Shown one piece after another: positions 22,566 to 33,400 of a DNA stretch of 64,000 nucleotides. The position numbers were made by a program, and so were the translations under genes. The stretch lies in the NCBI GenBank assembly GCA_038501195.1, contig JBBPUQ010000004.1:1612001-1676000 (forward strand), written 5' to 3'. Position 1 is the first letter of the stretch, and every line of letters starts with the position of its first letter. The notes under the pieces were generated by a model. That model saw only the letters and a program-made list of their open reading frames with translations, ran no database searches and was not told where the DNA came from. This stretch comes from Nemania diffusa. Taxonomy: Eukaryota; Ascomycota; Sordariomycetes; Xylariales; Xylariaceae.

Positions 22566-25500
22566 TGTGTCGTCGGTGCTGTTGATGGATTGGATAACTT
22601 GTAATCACTAATACCAGTAGGACAACTTACAAATTATATAAACACTCAATATTGCCGTGTTGGAAGATAAAGTTATGAGATGATTACTTTTGCTGAGGTG
22701 CCTAGGGGTTTTGACTGCGCCTTTGTGTTGAGCACTACCTACAACCAACTAGAACCGTGTTACATGTTGCCAGTGACTAGAATAAACACTCGTAATAGAA
22801 GCGTAAGGAGCTTCGTTACTAGCTCAACAAGGAGTCGAAAAAGTACTCGATAAAACCATTGAACATCGTAGTAATGCGTTATGACACGAGTGAATGATAG
22901 ATTTGACGTCCATCGTCTCTACATATCCATTTAGGAAGGCCAACAGCCTAGAAGGGTACTAGCATTAGTTACAACAGGCTTATTACTGCTTGTACTACTA
23001 CGAACTAGGTCACTCTGGTAGTTATGAGACAACTTCGTTAGTCTCTATAACACTATTTGACCAGCAAAACGACTAGAATACGTTCCCTCGGACAGAACAT
23101 GCCTCTCTTCTAAGCTGCTATATAAGAGTATAGGCATTTACATACTAATATCCAGCCCGAGTGTTGATTTCACTGCGCGCATTCTCCTATAGTGTGATAT
23201 TTCGTGATGAATATGCTTGACTTATCAATTTTAAGCGACTGTCTATAACTAGCATAGTGCCTGATTCGAAGTCTTGGAGATTGAAAGCAGCCAAACCTCC
23301 GACATGGGCTAGAGCGCTATCGTGTGCTCGATGTTGTTAATGCTTTGAATTTAGTTGCGCAAGCTGAGATGGAGACCGGCTGCAATGAGATGAGTGCTAG
23401 TCTTTTGTTACTAGGTCCGGGGAGGCACACCAGTGATGTGTTCATGTAGGTACGTGTTCAAGAAACCGGGGCATACTCGATCGATACACCGCCTCAGCAC
23501 GGGGCAAATCTGCACATCAACAACCTTCAAGGGTATACCCTCCGGCGTGTATTCCAGTTTAGATTTTTAGACGTTCGGTACCTGCCGTGGAGGCTGGGGC
23601 GTCTCTAGACTCTCGTTGTAAGAGGGATAGGTGATGCTCCAAATGCGAACTACGAGTGGTTACTCAAGACGGTATCTTATTAGAAGGCATTAGTTTATCT
23701 TACAGCTTCATCCTGGCGTATAGGCTGTTAAAAGATATTTTGCGATGCACTGAAGAGTAAGAGCTATTACTGAACACGAAAAAGCAACTAAGCAACGTCG
23801 CGATTACCTATTGAGAATAACCTAGTGCTTTCTCAGGAGCTATTGAGAGATTCGAGGCACTGGAGATACTCTCAGATGTCTTTCATCCTCTCTTTAGACC
23901 AACTCCAGGGACAAGCTCACCTACCCCAACTCTTCATACGAAAAGTCTCGTGGGCGTAAGACAAGTCACTAGTATACGTAATAGCCGCAGGTCCGATCGA
24001 TAGCCGCTCTATAGACCATCCGGCAGCTTCTAGACAAGTACTACAGCAGGGTCGACGCCTGCAGTTCATACAGGAATATGACCCTGATGCTTGCTGCATT
24101 GCATACTGACTATAGGAAGATAGCGCTGTTGTACCTGCTGGGAGGCTGGGTTTGACATTCTGGAAAAAAGCAATACCGAGAGTTCGATAGTATTATGTAG
24201 GATAAGGGGGCCCGGTCATATAGGTAGGTAGTACGCAGGGATGATGAATCCGACGATGGTCCCGACAGTTCACATCACCCTGACAAGTGTCAGCGCAGAC
24301 GAACTTTTGAGACTAGGTAGACATGCGAAGCATGCGAACTGACATTTTTATTTTCAGCTAGCCAGGTTTCGGTACGTGGAAACTGTGTTTCATGGCGGTG
24401 TCGCGCAGATGAGTTCTCTTCTCTTTCTTGTTAGACAGCTGTAAGAGCAAGCCTTTATGCAAGGGAAACCTGCCGTAGGCTAGGCATCGCCAGAATAATC
24501 GAACGATCCTTCACCACTAGCCCGCAGTAGGTGCTACGAATAGGCTCCAGCCATGTCATCCGTGCATGACTGGCGTTATCGTTACAGATGGGCTTGCTAT
24601 ATAGCCTCGGTGGTCACGGTAGCGAATCGCATTATTGGGAAAAATAAAAAATCAGAAACACTATACACATGTATGGAGATATATGCAGAGTTTTTAGTTA
24701 AGATACACGAAGCTAATATCTAGTCGAATGTTGAAGTAGATAGATATATGCCGTAAGACCATGGTATTGGCAACAATGCGATGCCTATAGACACAAAGGC
24801 TGCTACCCGGGTCATACGTACAGGCTAGACACGTCACGAGATCTACAGCCGCGGTGGTGAGTACAGTGCGTGACGAAGATAGAACTGAGAGGGAAGGGTA
24901 AGAAGAGAGAAATAAATTGATTCTGTATTCAAGGCCGCGCAAAGGATGACGACGAAGGCATAAGGACCTGCTCGTCTGCTCCTCAGCTCTTTGAATGAAG
25001 GGGGATACAGTATGATGGAGGTCCGTAATCTGTTAGGTAGTCTAACCAGCAGTTGTGCCGGGCCCTGTCAAGGTCTCGGCTCCATGGTAGGTATAACAAC
25101 TATACCTAGTAGTTGTTCTGCCTTTCCGCGGTCTCCCGTTCGAGCCCCGGCATCTTACAACATGCTAGGTAATACCTAGGACAAAAAAGAACACAACATA
25201 TGACATGAGGCCTTCAAAGGATCTCGATTCAGGGATTTGCTTAGGTCGGTGTCAGTCCAAGGAGGCCAAGAGCATAGCGCTGCTTGCTGCCGCGCCTCTT
25301 GCATGCGTGGCAGGTAGGAGGAGGTCGGTATCTGTATCTGGGTAATGAATAATAGAATCATCAGCAGACGCAAAACAATCAATTGCGGTATCACGCCCGC
25401 GCCATACTGATCAAGGCCTGCTTCCGCGATGCAATACAACAACAACAATAACAACAGTGCTCTCAATCGACGACACCACCGGTAGTTGATGTGTGTCGTC

Positions 25501-25689
25501 AGGAGCCAACCCGGGCCCAACATGTGTTGTGTCGGCGGGGAGATGCTGAAACGCCCAGCGTAGAGCGTCTGCCCATGGGCGAACGGCCTCTGCGTAAGCT
25601 GTGAGCCGTATTTGCATGCGCTTGGGCGCATGCGCCCACACACGTCACCCATAAGCGATGCCGTACCTCGTACAGTACGGGACTTGGGG

Positions 25690-25741
25690 CTGGAGACTGG
25701 AGACTGGAGACTGGAGATGGGGGACTGGGGGACTGGGGGAC
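25690..25741. repeat. Composite minisatellite
   Basis: Four copies of CTGGAGA (25690-25717) run directly into three copies of TGGGGGAC (25718-25741). One strand is strikingly G-rich, so length polymorphism or G-quadruplex formation is possible. Confidence 0.85.
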
Positions 25742-25990
25742 TGCCTAGTTTAGTTGCCTTGTACTTGTGTGTAGGTAGGTATGTTGTGATGACTCTACCG
25801 AATACTTGCCTGCTCGCGTGAAGCCCATAATACATATACATACATGCGCTACATGAGCTGACCGACAGAAGTGTGTTGTTTTTTTCTCGTCTAAGCGGGT
25901 CCTCCGCGCAGAGGGCAAGGTCTAAATGCTAAATGGGAAGAAAGAGACCGGCAAAGAAGAGTTCTGACTGGCTGGCCACAGACGCGGTGC

Positions 25991-26090
25991 TATAAATAAA
26001 ACCCCGTCGAATCTGCAGGATGCGTCTCAAGACGCGTCGATCAGCGACCGCCCCAACCTAACCCTCCCCCTCCCCTCCTCTTCCCCTTCC
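25991..26090 (+). promoter_or_regulatory. Orphan TATA-box-like promoter candidate
   Basis: TATAAATA at 25991-25998 is followed about 50-100 bp later by a C/T-rich tract of the type found at fungal transcription starts. No convincing coding region lies downstream on this strand. It may be chance, or it may drive a non-coding transcript. Confidence 0.25.
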
Positions 26091-26550
26091 GGCATTCTCA
26101 AGTTGCCGGCGTTGATTATATACGTACGCAGTAAGTAACGACTTGTAGTCTATGTATGTACGTAGTAGGTTAGTGCATGTAACCCTGGGAAGGGCGAACG
26201 GGGAAAAGGGTCACAAGAGCTCCAGAAACGGCCAGAGCGAGGAAGTACGCAGCAGAGGAAGAGGGAAAAGAGCCCGGGGTAGAGTCCGTGTGTCTTGTTT
26301 ATCTGACGGCGTAGATTGTGGAGCAGATGCCGGTCATCGTGCATATGGCGCTCTGCTCCAATAGGGGATCGATCCCTCCCCCAACGGGCTGCTCAATGCG
26401 ACATAGATGCATAGACGAGTAGACGGGTCTCTTCCAGGACGAGAAGGGGGTTGGAGGGAGGGATAGAAGGGCCTGTTCTTACCGAAATGTCGTTACCTCA
26501 CAGAAGACTTCGTGTCATGTCATGTCGTATCCTGGTATGTTGAGCTACAT

Positions 26551-26569
26551 ACCTACCTACCTACCTACC
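26551..26569. repeat. CTAC tetranucleotide run
   Basis: Nearly five uninterrupted ACCT units. It is one of the purest examples of the dispersed GTAG/CTAC motif. Confidence 0.85.
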
Positions 26570-26886
26570 ATACTTATAGAAAGAGAAACGGAGAACGGAA
26601 GACGGAAAACACAAGGACAGCACAGAGAGCGAGAAAGAGGCGACTCCGGATCAGCCTCTATCTGGAGCTAAGGCCCGGGAGGAGGGGGGAGGATCGCGGC
26701 TCGCTGTCTGGTTGCACGCCGCCCGTATTCTCGCTGCAAAAAGCAAACAGAACGGGTAACAAGTACACCCGGGAGGTCGCACGGTGGCCTTGTTACATTC
26801 TCGATGGACCAACAGACACTTATCGCAGTCTCTTTCATTGTTTTGGTGTGGTCACCAGGGACTTCTGCTTTTGCGCCACTTCTCAG

Positions 26887-26901
26887 CAACAACAACAACA
26901 A
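26887..26901. repeat. CAA trinucleotide run
   Basis: Five CAA units in non-coding DNA. Confidence 0.8.
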
Positions 26902-28784
26902 CAGTCCATCCCATGATACACGCACGAGTCAGTCCCTGCACAAGTATTAAAGGTAGCGATACTTACTTTTCGGGGGCTTGGTCGACTATGTACTTACTTG
27001 CCTATCACATGTATATGACAATACTAGGTAAGTAGGCATGTGAAGTGCTGTATGTAGGTACGCGGGGGAGCTATACTATAGTAGGGATCTAGTCCTATCA
27101 TTGTACAGTCGTTCTACGTAGGAAGTATTTTACTCTGTGAGCTCCAGCCTATTTCGGCAGCCGTTGAGGTCAGTCAGCGTCGGAGTGCAGTGTCGCATAC
27201 CGACTCTTTGTCTTCTTTAGTGGGAGTTGGGTTAAGCAGTATGGCCACTGCTCGGCTCATTCCGAAGCCTAAATAACGCCAAAGCGCCTCTTTCTCTAAG
27301 ACGACCTACGCGTAGCAATCGCATTGTCCTTTCTTCCGTCGCTTTCGTCTCTGCCGATCTTCCCTAAAATGGACGTCACGATTCTTCCAAGGTACTAGCA
27401 GCGGTTCGAGCGGCGGCGGGGACGAATCACCATCGATCTTGTGAGCCGTCTGGCGCGCGGATATTGAGTTGAAAACAGAAGACCCATGCTCCAGAATCCA
27501 GTTTATCCCTGCAACGTCGCATTCTTGTCCCCGATTCCGCGTCTTAAGGTATCCGCTTCTTAGCATCGCCGTGGGCCGCCCGCGCTCTGTCTCCTCTTTA
27601 TTTCCTTAATTCCGCCTATTCTCTACGGTACTGTACGTAGATTGACGAGAGCAGCGGGCGGAGGGTTGGGGGTCTACGGGTGTCAGTGAAAGTCCTACAG
27701 TGCCGTACATAAAGCCATCGCGTTTGTTGTGGTAGGCCATCTGTGTGGCGTTCTCTGTTTTGAGGTTTAGGTTGCCAAGCAAGACTAAGCACAAGACGTC
27801 GTCGCCTTTGACTTGAAACGATCTCATCTTCGCTGCAGCTTGGGCTAGGCATATAACATGCACCTTATAGATGCCAGAGCGAGCTGATACTAGGGGTCCT
27901 TCACACTGACCAATGATAACATGACTCTTCACCGGGGGGTTGGCAGCCCTACTTTGGTCACGTCATTCTCGGCCCTGGTTTGAGGTGGGAGCACGTTCTT
28001 AGGCCAGGGTCCGAATTGGAGTAAGTACCTTCTATGGTTGCCAAGGTGAGATCTTCCAACGTCCAGGATCGCAAACGTGTTGGATAGATCTTTGACAAAT
28101 CATAAAATATCCGACAGTCTTAATCAGGAAACGACCAATAAGAGTCTTTTTTTGGCTTAGTCCAAGCTCTGTACGAGAGCATTGCTATCTTCTCTGAAAT
28201 GGAAACAGCCGGCCATGGTCGTAGAGCTTATAGAATCACTCTGTCGCGATGGTTGGTGAACCTGATTGGGAGAGGCTTTTCGAACGTTCAGGCTCTTCAC
28301 CTTCTCTACGGAATCGTTTGCGCTGGGAAGAGAAATAGTGAATCTCTGGTTGTCGCGGCGGGATCCTTATATATACAGTCGACACCCCCCCTTTTTGAAC
28401 TATCTATCGTAAGAGTACATGCAATGCTAGACCCAGTACCATGATGCCGTTAAACAAAACTCCATATCCCCTATTGGTTCCCTGGTGCCCAGGTAGATGC
28501 TTTTCGATAGAATACTCAACCCAATATGCAAACATAATACAAGTGGACAAATAGCCACAAAGAAGTGAACAGTTAGTTGTACGTAGACTTATCCATGTCT
28601 GAGAATCTAGTACCGCTATACCGTAGACAGTCCCAGACTGCTGTATCGTGAGAATCATTTTTCGCTTCGAGGATCTCCTCAGAATAGTTATGCACCACAT
28701 GTACAATATACCTAGCGCGATACCTTATTTTTTGTCGCACATGGACTCGTGCTGTCGTTGATCATAGTAGAGAGTAGTCTCCAC

Positions 28785-29469
28785 TTAGTCATCAATACGC
28801 TCAAGACGCTCACGAGGGGCCGAGGGAGGTGGCGGCGGCGGCGGCGGCGGTGGCGGCGGTTGGGCTCCGCGCCCTCTTTCCTCGGACGTTGCGCGTGAAC
28901 GCTGCTCGCCTTCTAATGACTGTCCAGGGGCCCTCACGTCTGGAGCATACCGAGAAGATGGCTGATCTGATAACATGGATGAAACTGAATGACTGCTTCG
29001 TGTTTGCTGGTAAGGCTCGGCAAATGTGGTTTCTCTTGATGTACCCACAACAGGGTTCCCAACACCCGGAGAAAAGCCCCCGTGTGGCCCAAATGGTTCC
29101 CCCCGATTCCGCCCAGTTGACCGGTACGCCGAAATATCACTTCTTTGGCGTGAGTGGCCCCGTTGGCGGCCTGGTGGTGGGTTTGATAACATAGACGTTC
29201 CAGCTTGTTGCCCAAAAGTCGGAGACCTTGACCGCCGTTGGCTCGGTGGGGGAGCAGCATGCTGCGGTCCGGTTGCCTTTCGCTTTTTCGGCGAATCTAC
29301 TAGTTTTACCAAGAGCAGCATTAGCAAGACGAAACTCTCATTTGGCGTTTTTAGACTTGGACGAACCGGAAGACGTTGCCTGATGGCTGGAACTTGCGTG
29401 CGACGTTGGAGGTTGCCAATAATGGAAGTATATCGATGGGGATTGCGTTTCTTGCTGAGCTACACCCCC

Positions 29470-29505
<36 letters not shown>

Positions 29506-30411
29506 CTGCTGCGCAACGGCGTGCGATGCATGAGATGGCCCACTGCCAACATCGCCTGTGCTTAGCCGTGGAAGTGCTGAGCCACCTAACGCCCCTAACG
29601 GGCGGCCAGCCGCGGTGCCAAAGCCGATCGTGTGCGCTCTAGCCCTTGTGGGCGAGCCTGGGCCTTGATAAGGAACAAAACCTGCTTGTGTCCCAGCCCC
29701 GGATCCAGGCGTTGGTGGAACGCCGGTAGATCCCGCGTAAGAGCCAAATTGCTGAGAATCCCTTCTATGCTCGGGAGACATCCGTCCCTGGGTTGGCAAG
29801 ATCTGAGTATGATGCGGTTGCTGTGACGGTAGATACTGCTGAACCCATTCTAATGTAGCCTGAGATAAATTACCACCATTCATACCTGCGAAAACTAAGG
29901 GTATCATGGGAGGCGGGACGCCTCGATCAAGTGATGTGCGCAGGATATCTTGCTCGATTCTCCTCTGCTCTAAGCGCAAAGATTCCTGCCGCGTCTTTTC
30001 CTCTTCCTGCTTTCTCCTCTCTTCCTCAGTTTTAGCCAATAACCAATTCCTCATTGAGTCCTCGGAGCCTTGCCATTGAGGCGGCGGAGGTAGCGGGCCA
30101 AGACTTTGGCTATGCGGAGATGGAGCCGACGGCGCCTGAGCTTGCATTACTGAACTCGGGGCTGGTTGGTGAGGCGGACCATGGGGTGGCGGCGGTTGAG
30201 CTAGTGTCATGGCCGCCGGTGGTGGCAGGCCACGGTGAGGTGCCGACATGGGCTGAATGGGCGGACTTTGCTGCTGCTGCTGCTGCTGTTGCTGGAGTGC
30301 CTTTTGCGAAGTGTCCAAGATCGTCACGGGGGGCGAGGATCGAGGTGGTGTCGGTAAGTCATGGACTGGCCGGTAGCCGTAAGGAATGGGCTGGTTCATA
30401 GTGAGCATCAT
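28785..30411 (-). CDS. Gln/Pro-rich conserved fungal protein (possible glutamine-repeat protein)
   Basis: Two exons, 30411-29367 and 29296-28785, encode about 518 residues. The start is the Met-Met pair before LTMNQPIPYGYRPVHDLPTP; the open frame continues upstream to 30543, but that part is hydrophobic and looks untranslated. The N-terminal third is rich in Pro and Gln. It is followed by a charged helical segment (NWLLAKTEEERRKQEEEK), then VPPPMIPLVFAGMNGGNLSQ and LEWVQQYLPSQ. After a run of 14 Gln comes a basic DSPKKRKATGPQ region that may be a nuclear localisation signal, then about 12 consecutive Pro and a charged C-terminus. The composition suggests a nuclear, probably transcription-related protein, but no named domain is visible. 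The 70-bp intron (29297-29366) uses donor GTTCGT with a CTAAT branch point. It is inferred because the upstream frame stops and DSPKKRK continues in another frame, so this junction is less certain. Confidence 0.65.
28824..28859 (-). repeat. GGC/GGT triplet run encoding poly-Pro
   Basis: Thirty-six bases encode 12 prolines near the C-terminus of the Gln/Pro-rich protein. Confidence 0.85.
29471..29512 (-). repeat. CAG/CAA triplet run encoding poly-Gln
   Basis: Forty-two bases form 14 glutamine codons. The minus-strand reading starts with pure CAG and ends with alternating CAG and CAA. Confidence 0.88.
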
Positions 30412-33400
30412 CTCGAAAAAGGAGCAAGAGCGACAGCAAGCTAAGAGGTTTGATAGGGCGACATTCTGGTCTTCTAGAAAATGAGACGAGAAAAGAAAGA
30501 CAAGTGCACATGAAATTAGTAGTAACAACCTTTGCATAAGCAAGCTGGATGTGACGGCCAGCTTAGTGGTGGGAAGGAAGCAGTTCGGGGCTTATGATAT
30601 AGTTGGGTCACTAAGACCAGCCTCATCTAGAGATCGGTGCCACACGCATGGGCACAGGTTCACTAATTTCAGGGAAGCATTAGCTGATGGTCGATGCCGT
30701 GATGGGTATCGCTGAGGTGGTATCTGGGCGTTCCAAGCTGGGCAGGCGTTGGCGCGGCACCGGTCGAGAACACTGCTGGGGGGATACTTGGGAGGAAGGG
30801 GGGGGGGCCACTGAAGTGTGATAATCCTGCTTTTCGGGAAGGGTAGGCGAAATACAGTACAGTATTGGTGAATCTTGGAAAAGAACGGCACGGCAAATGG
30901 ACCTCTGCTAGATGTAGATCCTGTCACTTGCAGCCGATTTAGGCAATGCCCAAAATGGAAAGTACGTAGGGGAAAAAACGTTCTCGAATGGAGATGTGGA
31001 GTCGACAATGGCTAGGCTTTGATTGGAAGCGGTGCAGCCGACGGACGAGCTGGCACCAGAGCCGCAGCGACCAATTCGATGATCCGGTCAGTTCGAGCGT
31101 AGCGAAGAAGGAAAACGTGTGAGAGGTGTTGGGAAGATTGCGTGAGACATGCAAATGCAAGTCTGAGATGGGTCCCGGACGGGCAGTCCAGTCTCTGCTA
31201 CGCCGGTTGACGGTCGAGTATTCAGTCGACCGAGAGAGGCCGGCCGGTATCGAGCGCAAGATGCAACGGAGACCAGTGCGTGCCCAGTCCACTTGCTGTA
31301 GACAGGTAGTGCTGCTCTGAGAAAGAAGAATAAAATAAAATAAAAATATAAAAATATACAAAACGCGGAAAGAAATGGGCCAGTACGTGCAGACCACAGG
31401 AGAGACACAGTACCTCCTGTACGGCGCCTGTCTACTGCGTAAGAAGAGACAACACGAGCACGAGAGGCCCACGAGTGTGGCTTGACGCTACTAAAATGTA
31501 GATAGGTAGTCTAGTAAGGCAAGACGTGCCGGAAGAGGGGAACCTCTCTTTGCCCACCCCTGTAGCTTCGCTACTGTACTAGCAGGCAGTGTATGCAGTG
31601 TATGTATGCAGTGTATGTAGGTAACTCTGTATGTACGTATGTAGGTAGGTAGTGTACAGAGTACGCTACGGCACTAGCATCGACAAGGCTGCGGTGGGCA
31701 AACCTGTCGAGGACTACTGCGTACCTAGGTGAAGTCGATCTAGGTATATCCCTGACCCCTCCCTGTCTTTGTTATTGTTATTTCTGGTCAGGGTTCTAGG
31801 GGCGACGGGATACGGCCAAGGGTGCGTGGCCCGACCTTACATAGGTTGGCGTGTCTGAGGTCAGTCTGTCTTGATACCTACCTACTTTCTGCTTCGTGGG
31901 CCCCCCTTTTAGACGCTACCCAGTTTCGATGACTGCAAGCTAGGAGAGGCAGGCGAGCTGACTGGGGATAGGTGCAGGGCCGATCCCTCGACAGTGAAGG
32001 GAAAACATCCAAGGACTGGCGAAGGACTGGTGCGTTGCAAGAAGAAGCGGACGAATCAAGCGGCGTGTGGGGGGTCGAGGAAGAAGGGGGCGTGGGAGTA
32101 TTAACAAAGCGGCTCCTTATGTACGGAGTAAAGAAGCTTGCTCGAGTAAGTCGAAGAAGTCGAAGTGGAGTCGCTACCTAGGCGGATGAAGAGAAGCCAC
32201 CACTCGAAGCTGCTGTAAGATGCAAGAAAAAAAAAATAAAAAAAACCAGGGTGGAGCATTTGTGAAAAGAAGAGCTGCGAGCCTTCATATGTATGTGGTG
32301 CAGAAACAGTCAAGTTGTTCGTCTAATTACCTAGTTATGGCCGTAGGAAAGAAAAACTTGATCGATCCATAAGCTTCATTAGATAGAGCAGTCGACGTTA
32401 TGTTAGCCCTCGAATCGCAGACAAAGTTGTTGTCTTGCTGGTTGCTGGCCTGGACTTTGCTCTGACTATGCCATGCCTACAGTATGCAGAGCATGCACGT
32501 TATTTCATTGCAAACGCGAGGGACTGCACGAGTTCCGGAGCTCACATAGCCAACCTACGCACTTTAGAAGAGACAGTGGTGCAGATGAGGTGGCTGAGGC
32601 GTGGGGAAGGAATTTTCCAACAGGTCGACAGCTACCCACAGTACAAGGGATACTGTGCCGAAACTTCCGCTGGTGTACTGTAGTGCATGCATGGCATGTG
32701 CATGTTAGTCAGGGTGGCTAGTTCCAATTCTTGATGATACATACAAACTACGCGAGCGAGGTGCTTCTCTTGAGCCGGTGGTTGCTTTGCAATACCTACG
32801 TGATTGTCAAAAGCGGAATAGAAGCCGTCGAAGAATAGGTACAGCCTGTATTACAATCCTTTTTTTCCTTTCTTTTTTTCTCATTTTGGAAAATGAAGGA
32901 GGTAGAAATACTCCGGTCTACATGTATTGTAAACCCAATTGCACTTGAGTGTTTCTGAGCCACGATATTAGTCTCGTGGCACTGGGTACGTAGCTGTTAA
33001 CTGAGGTACCTTACATATAAAGTAGGTACTGGAAGCCGACGCCGGCGTGGCTGGGTAAAGTGGACCCTCTGAGCCCGTATGTATGCTTAGCTTTCTGTAA
33101 CAACAAACGAGATAGCTTTGGGAGGCTTGTAAGTGTTGTTAGTACATATATACCTATATACTAAGCATTGCCCATGAAAACCACTGGTCTGGTATAGATA
33201 GATTGGAGGTAGGCTCTGTTAGTGCTCATCTTCCCCTAATAAATCGATTGTATTATCATGGCCCTCATGGCACGCCGAGTGACCGAGAATATTGAATTGC
33301 TGAGAGTGCGCGCTGTTGTTCGACGCACTGTATGATGTAGTGTAGTTGGTCGAATAGATGGTGTAGATGGTGCGGGCGGCCAACCATGGCCATAGTCCAT

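Larger units (their letters stand above)
22566..28784. other. Long gene-free region
   Basis: About 6.2 kb without a supportable protein gene. The long frame at 25176-25841 (-) reads through a minisatellite and has no protein character. It contains GTAG/CTAC runs, a composite minisatellite (25690-25741), short CAA runs, and a TATA-like box followed by a C/T-rich stretch at 25991-26090 with no obvious coding sequence downstream. The right part (about 28450-28784) is the 3' flank of the Gln/Pro-rich gene. Confidence 0.5.

Noticed and set aside
25125..25160. tRNA-like B-box sequence (GTTCGAGCCC)
   Set aside because: The stem pairing expected for the T arm fails, and no matching A box or acceptor stem was found.
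25176..25841. A 221-codon minus-strand frame
   Set aside because: It reads through the minisatellite and a CAA run, lacks any recognisable motif, and has no suitable start or neighbour.
26512..26916. A 134-codon plus-strand frame ending in poly-Gln
   Set aside because: The Gln run is a CAA microsatellite and the rest is Arg/Thr/Tyr-rich without domain features.
30412..30543. N-terminal extension of the Gln/Pro-rich protein (hydrophobic, signal-like)
   Set aside because: The Met-Met start at 30411 directly precedes the conserved-looking sequence; a secretion signal would conflict with the basic nuclear-type protein.
30939..31472. A 177-codon minus-strand frame upstream of the Gln/Pro-rich gene
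   Set aside because: Composition looks like translated untranslated-region DNA; no homologous pattern is recognised.
32435..32721. Overlapping plus-strand frames of 82 codons each
   Set aside because: Two frames of equal length over the same DNA, no motif and no splice partners.
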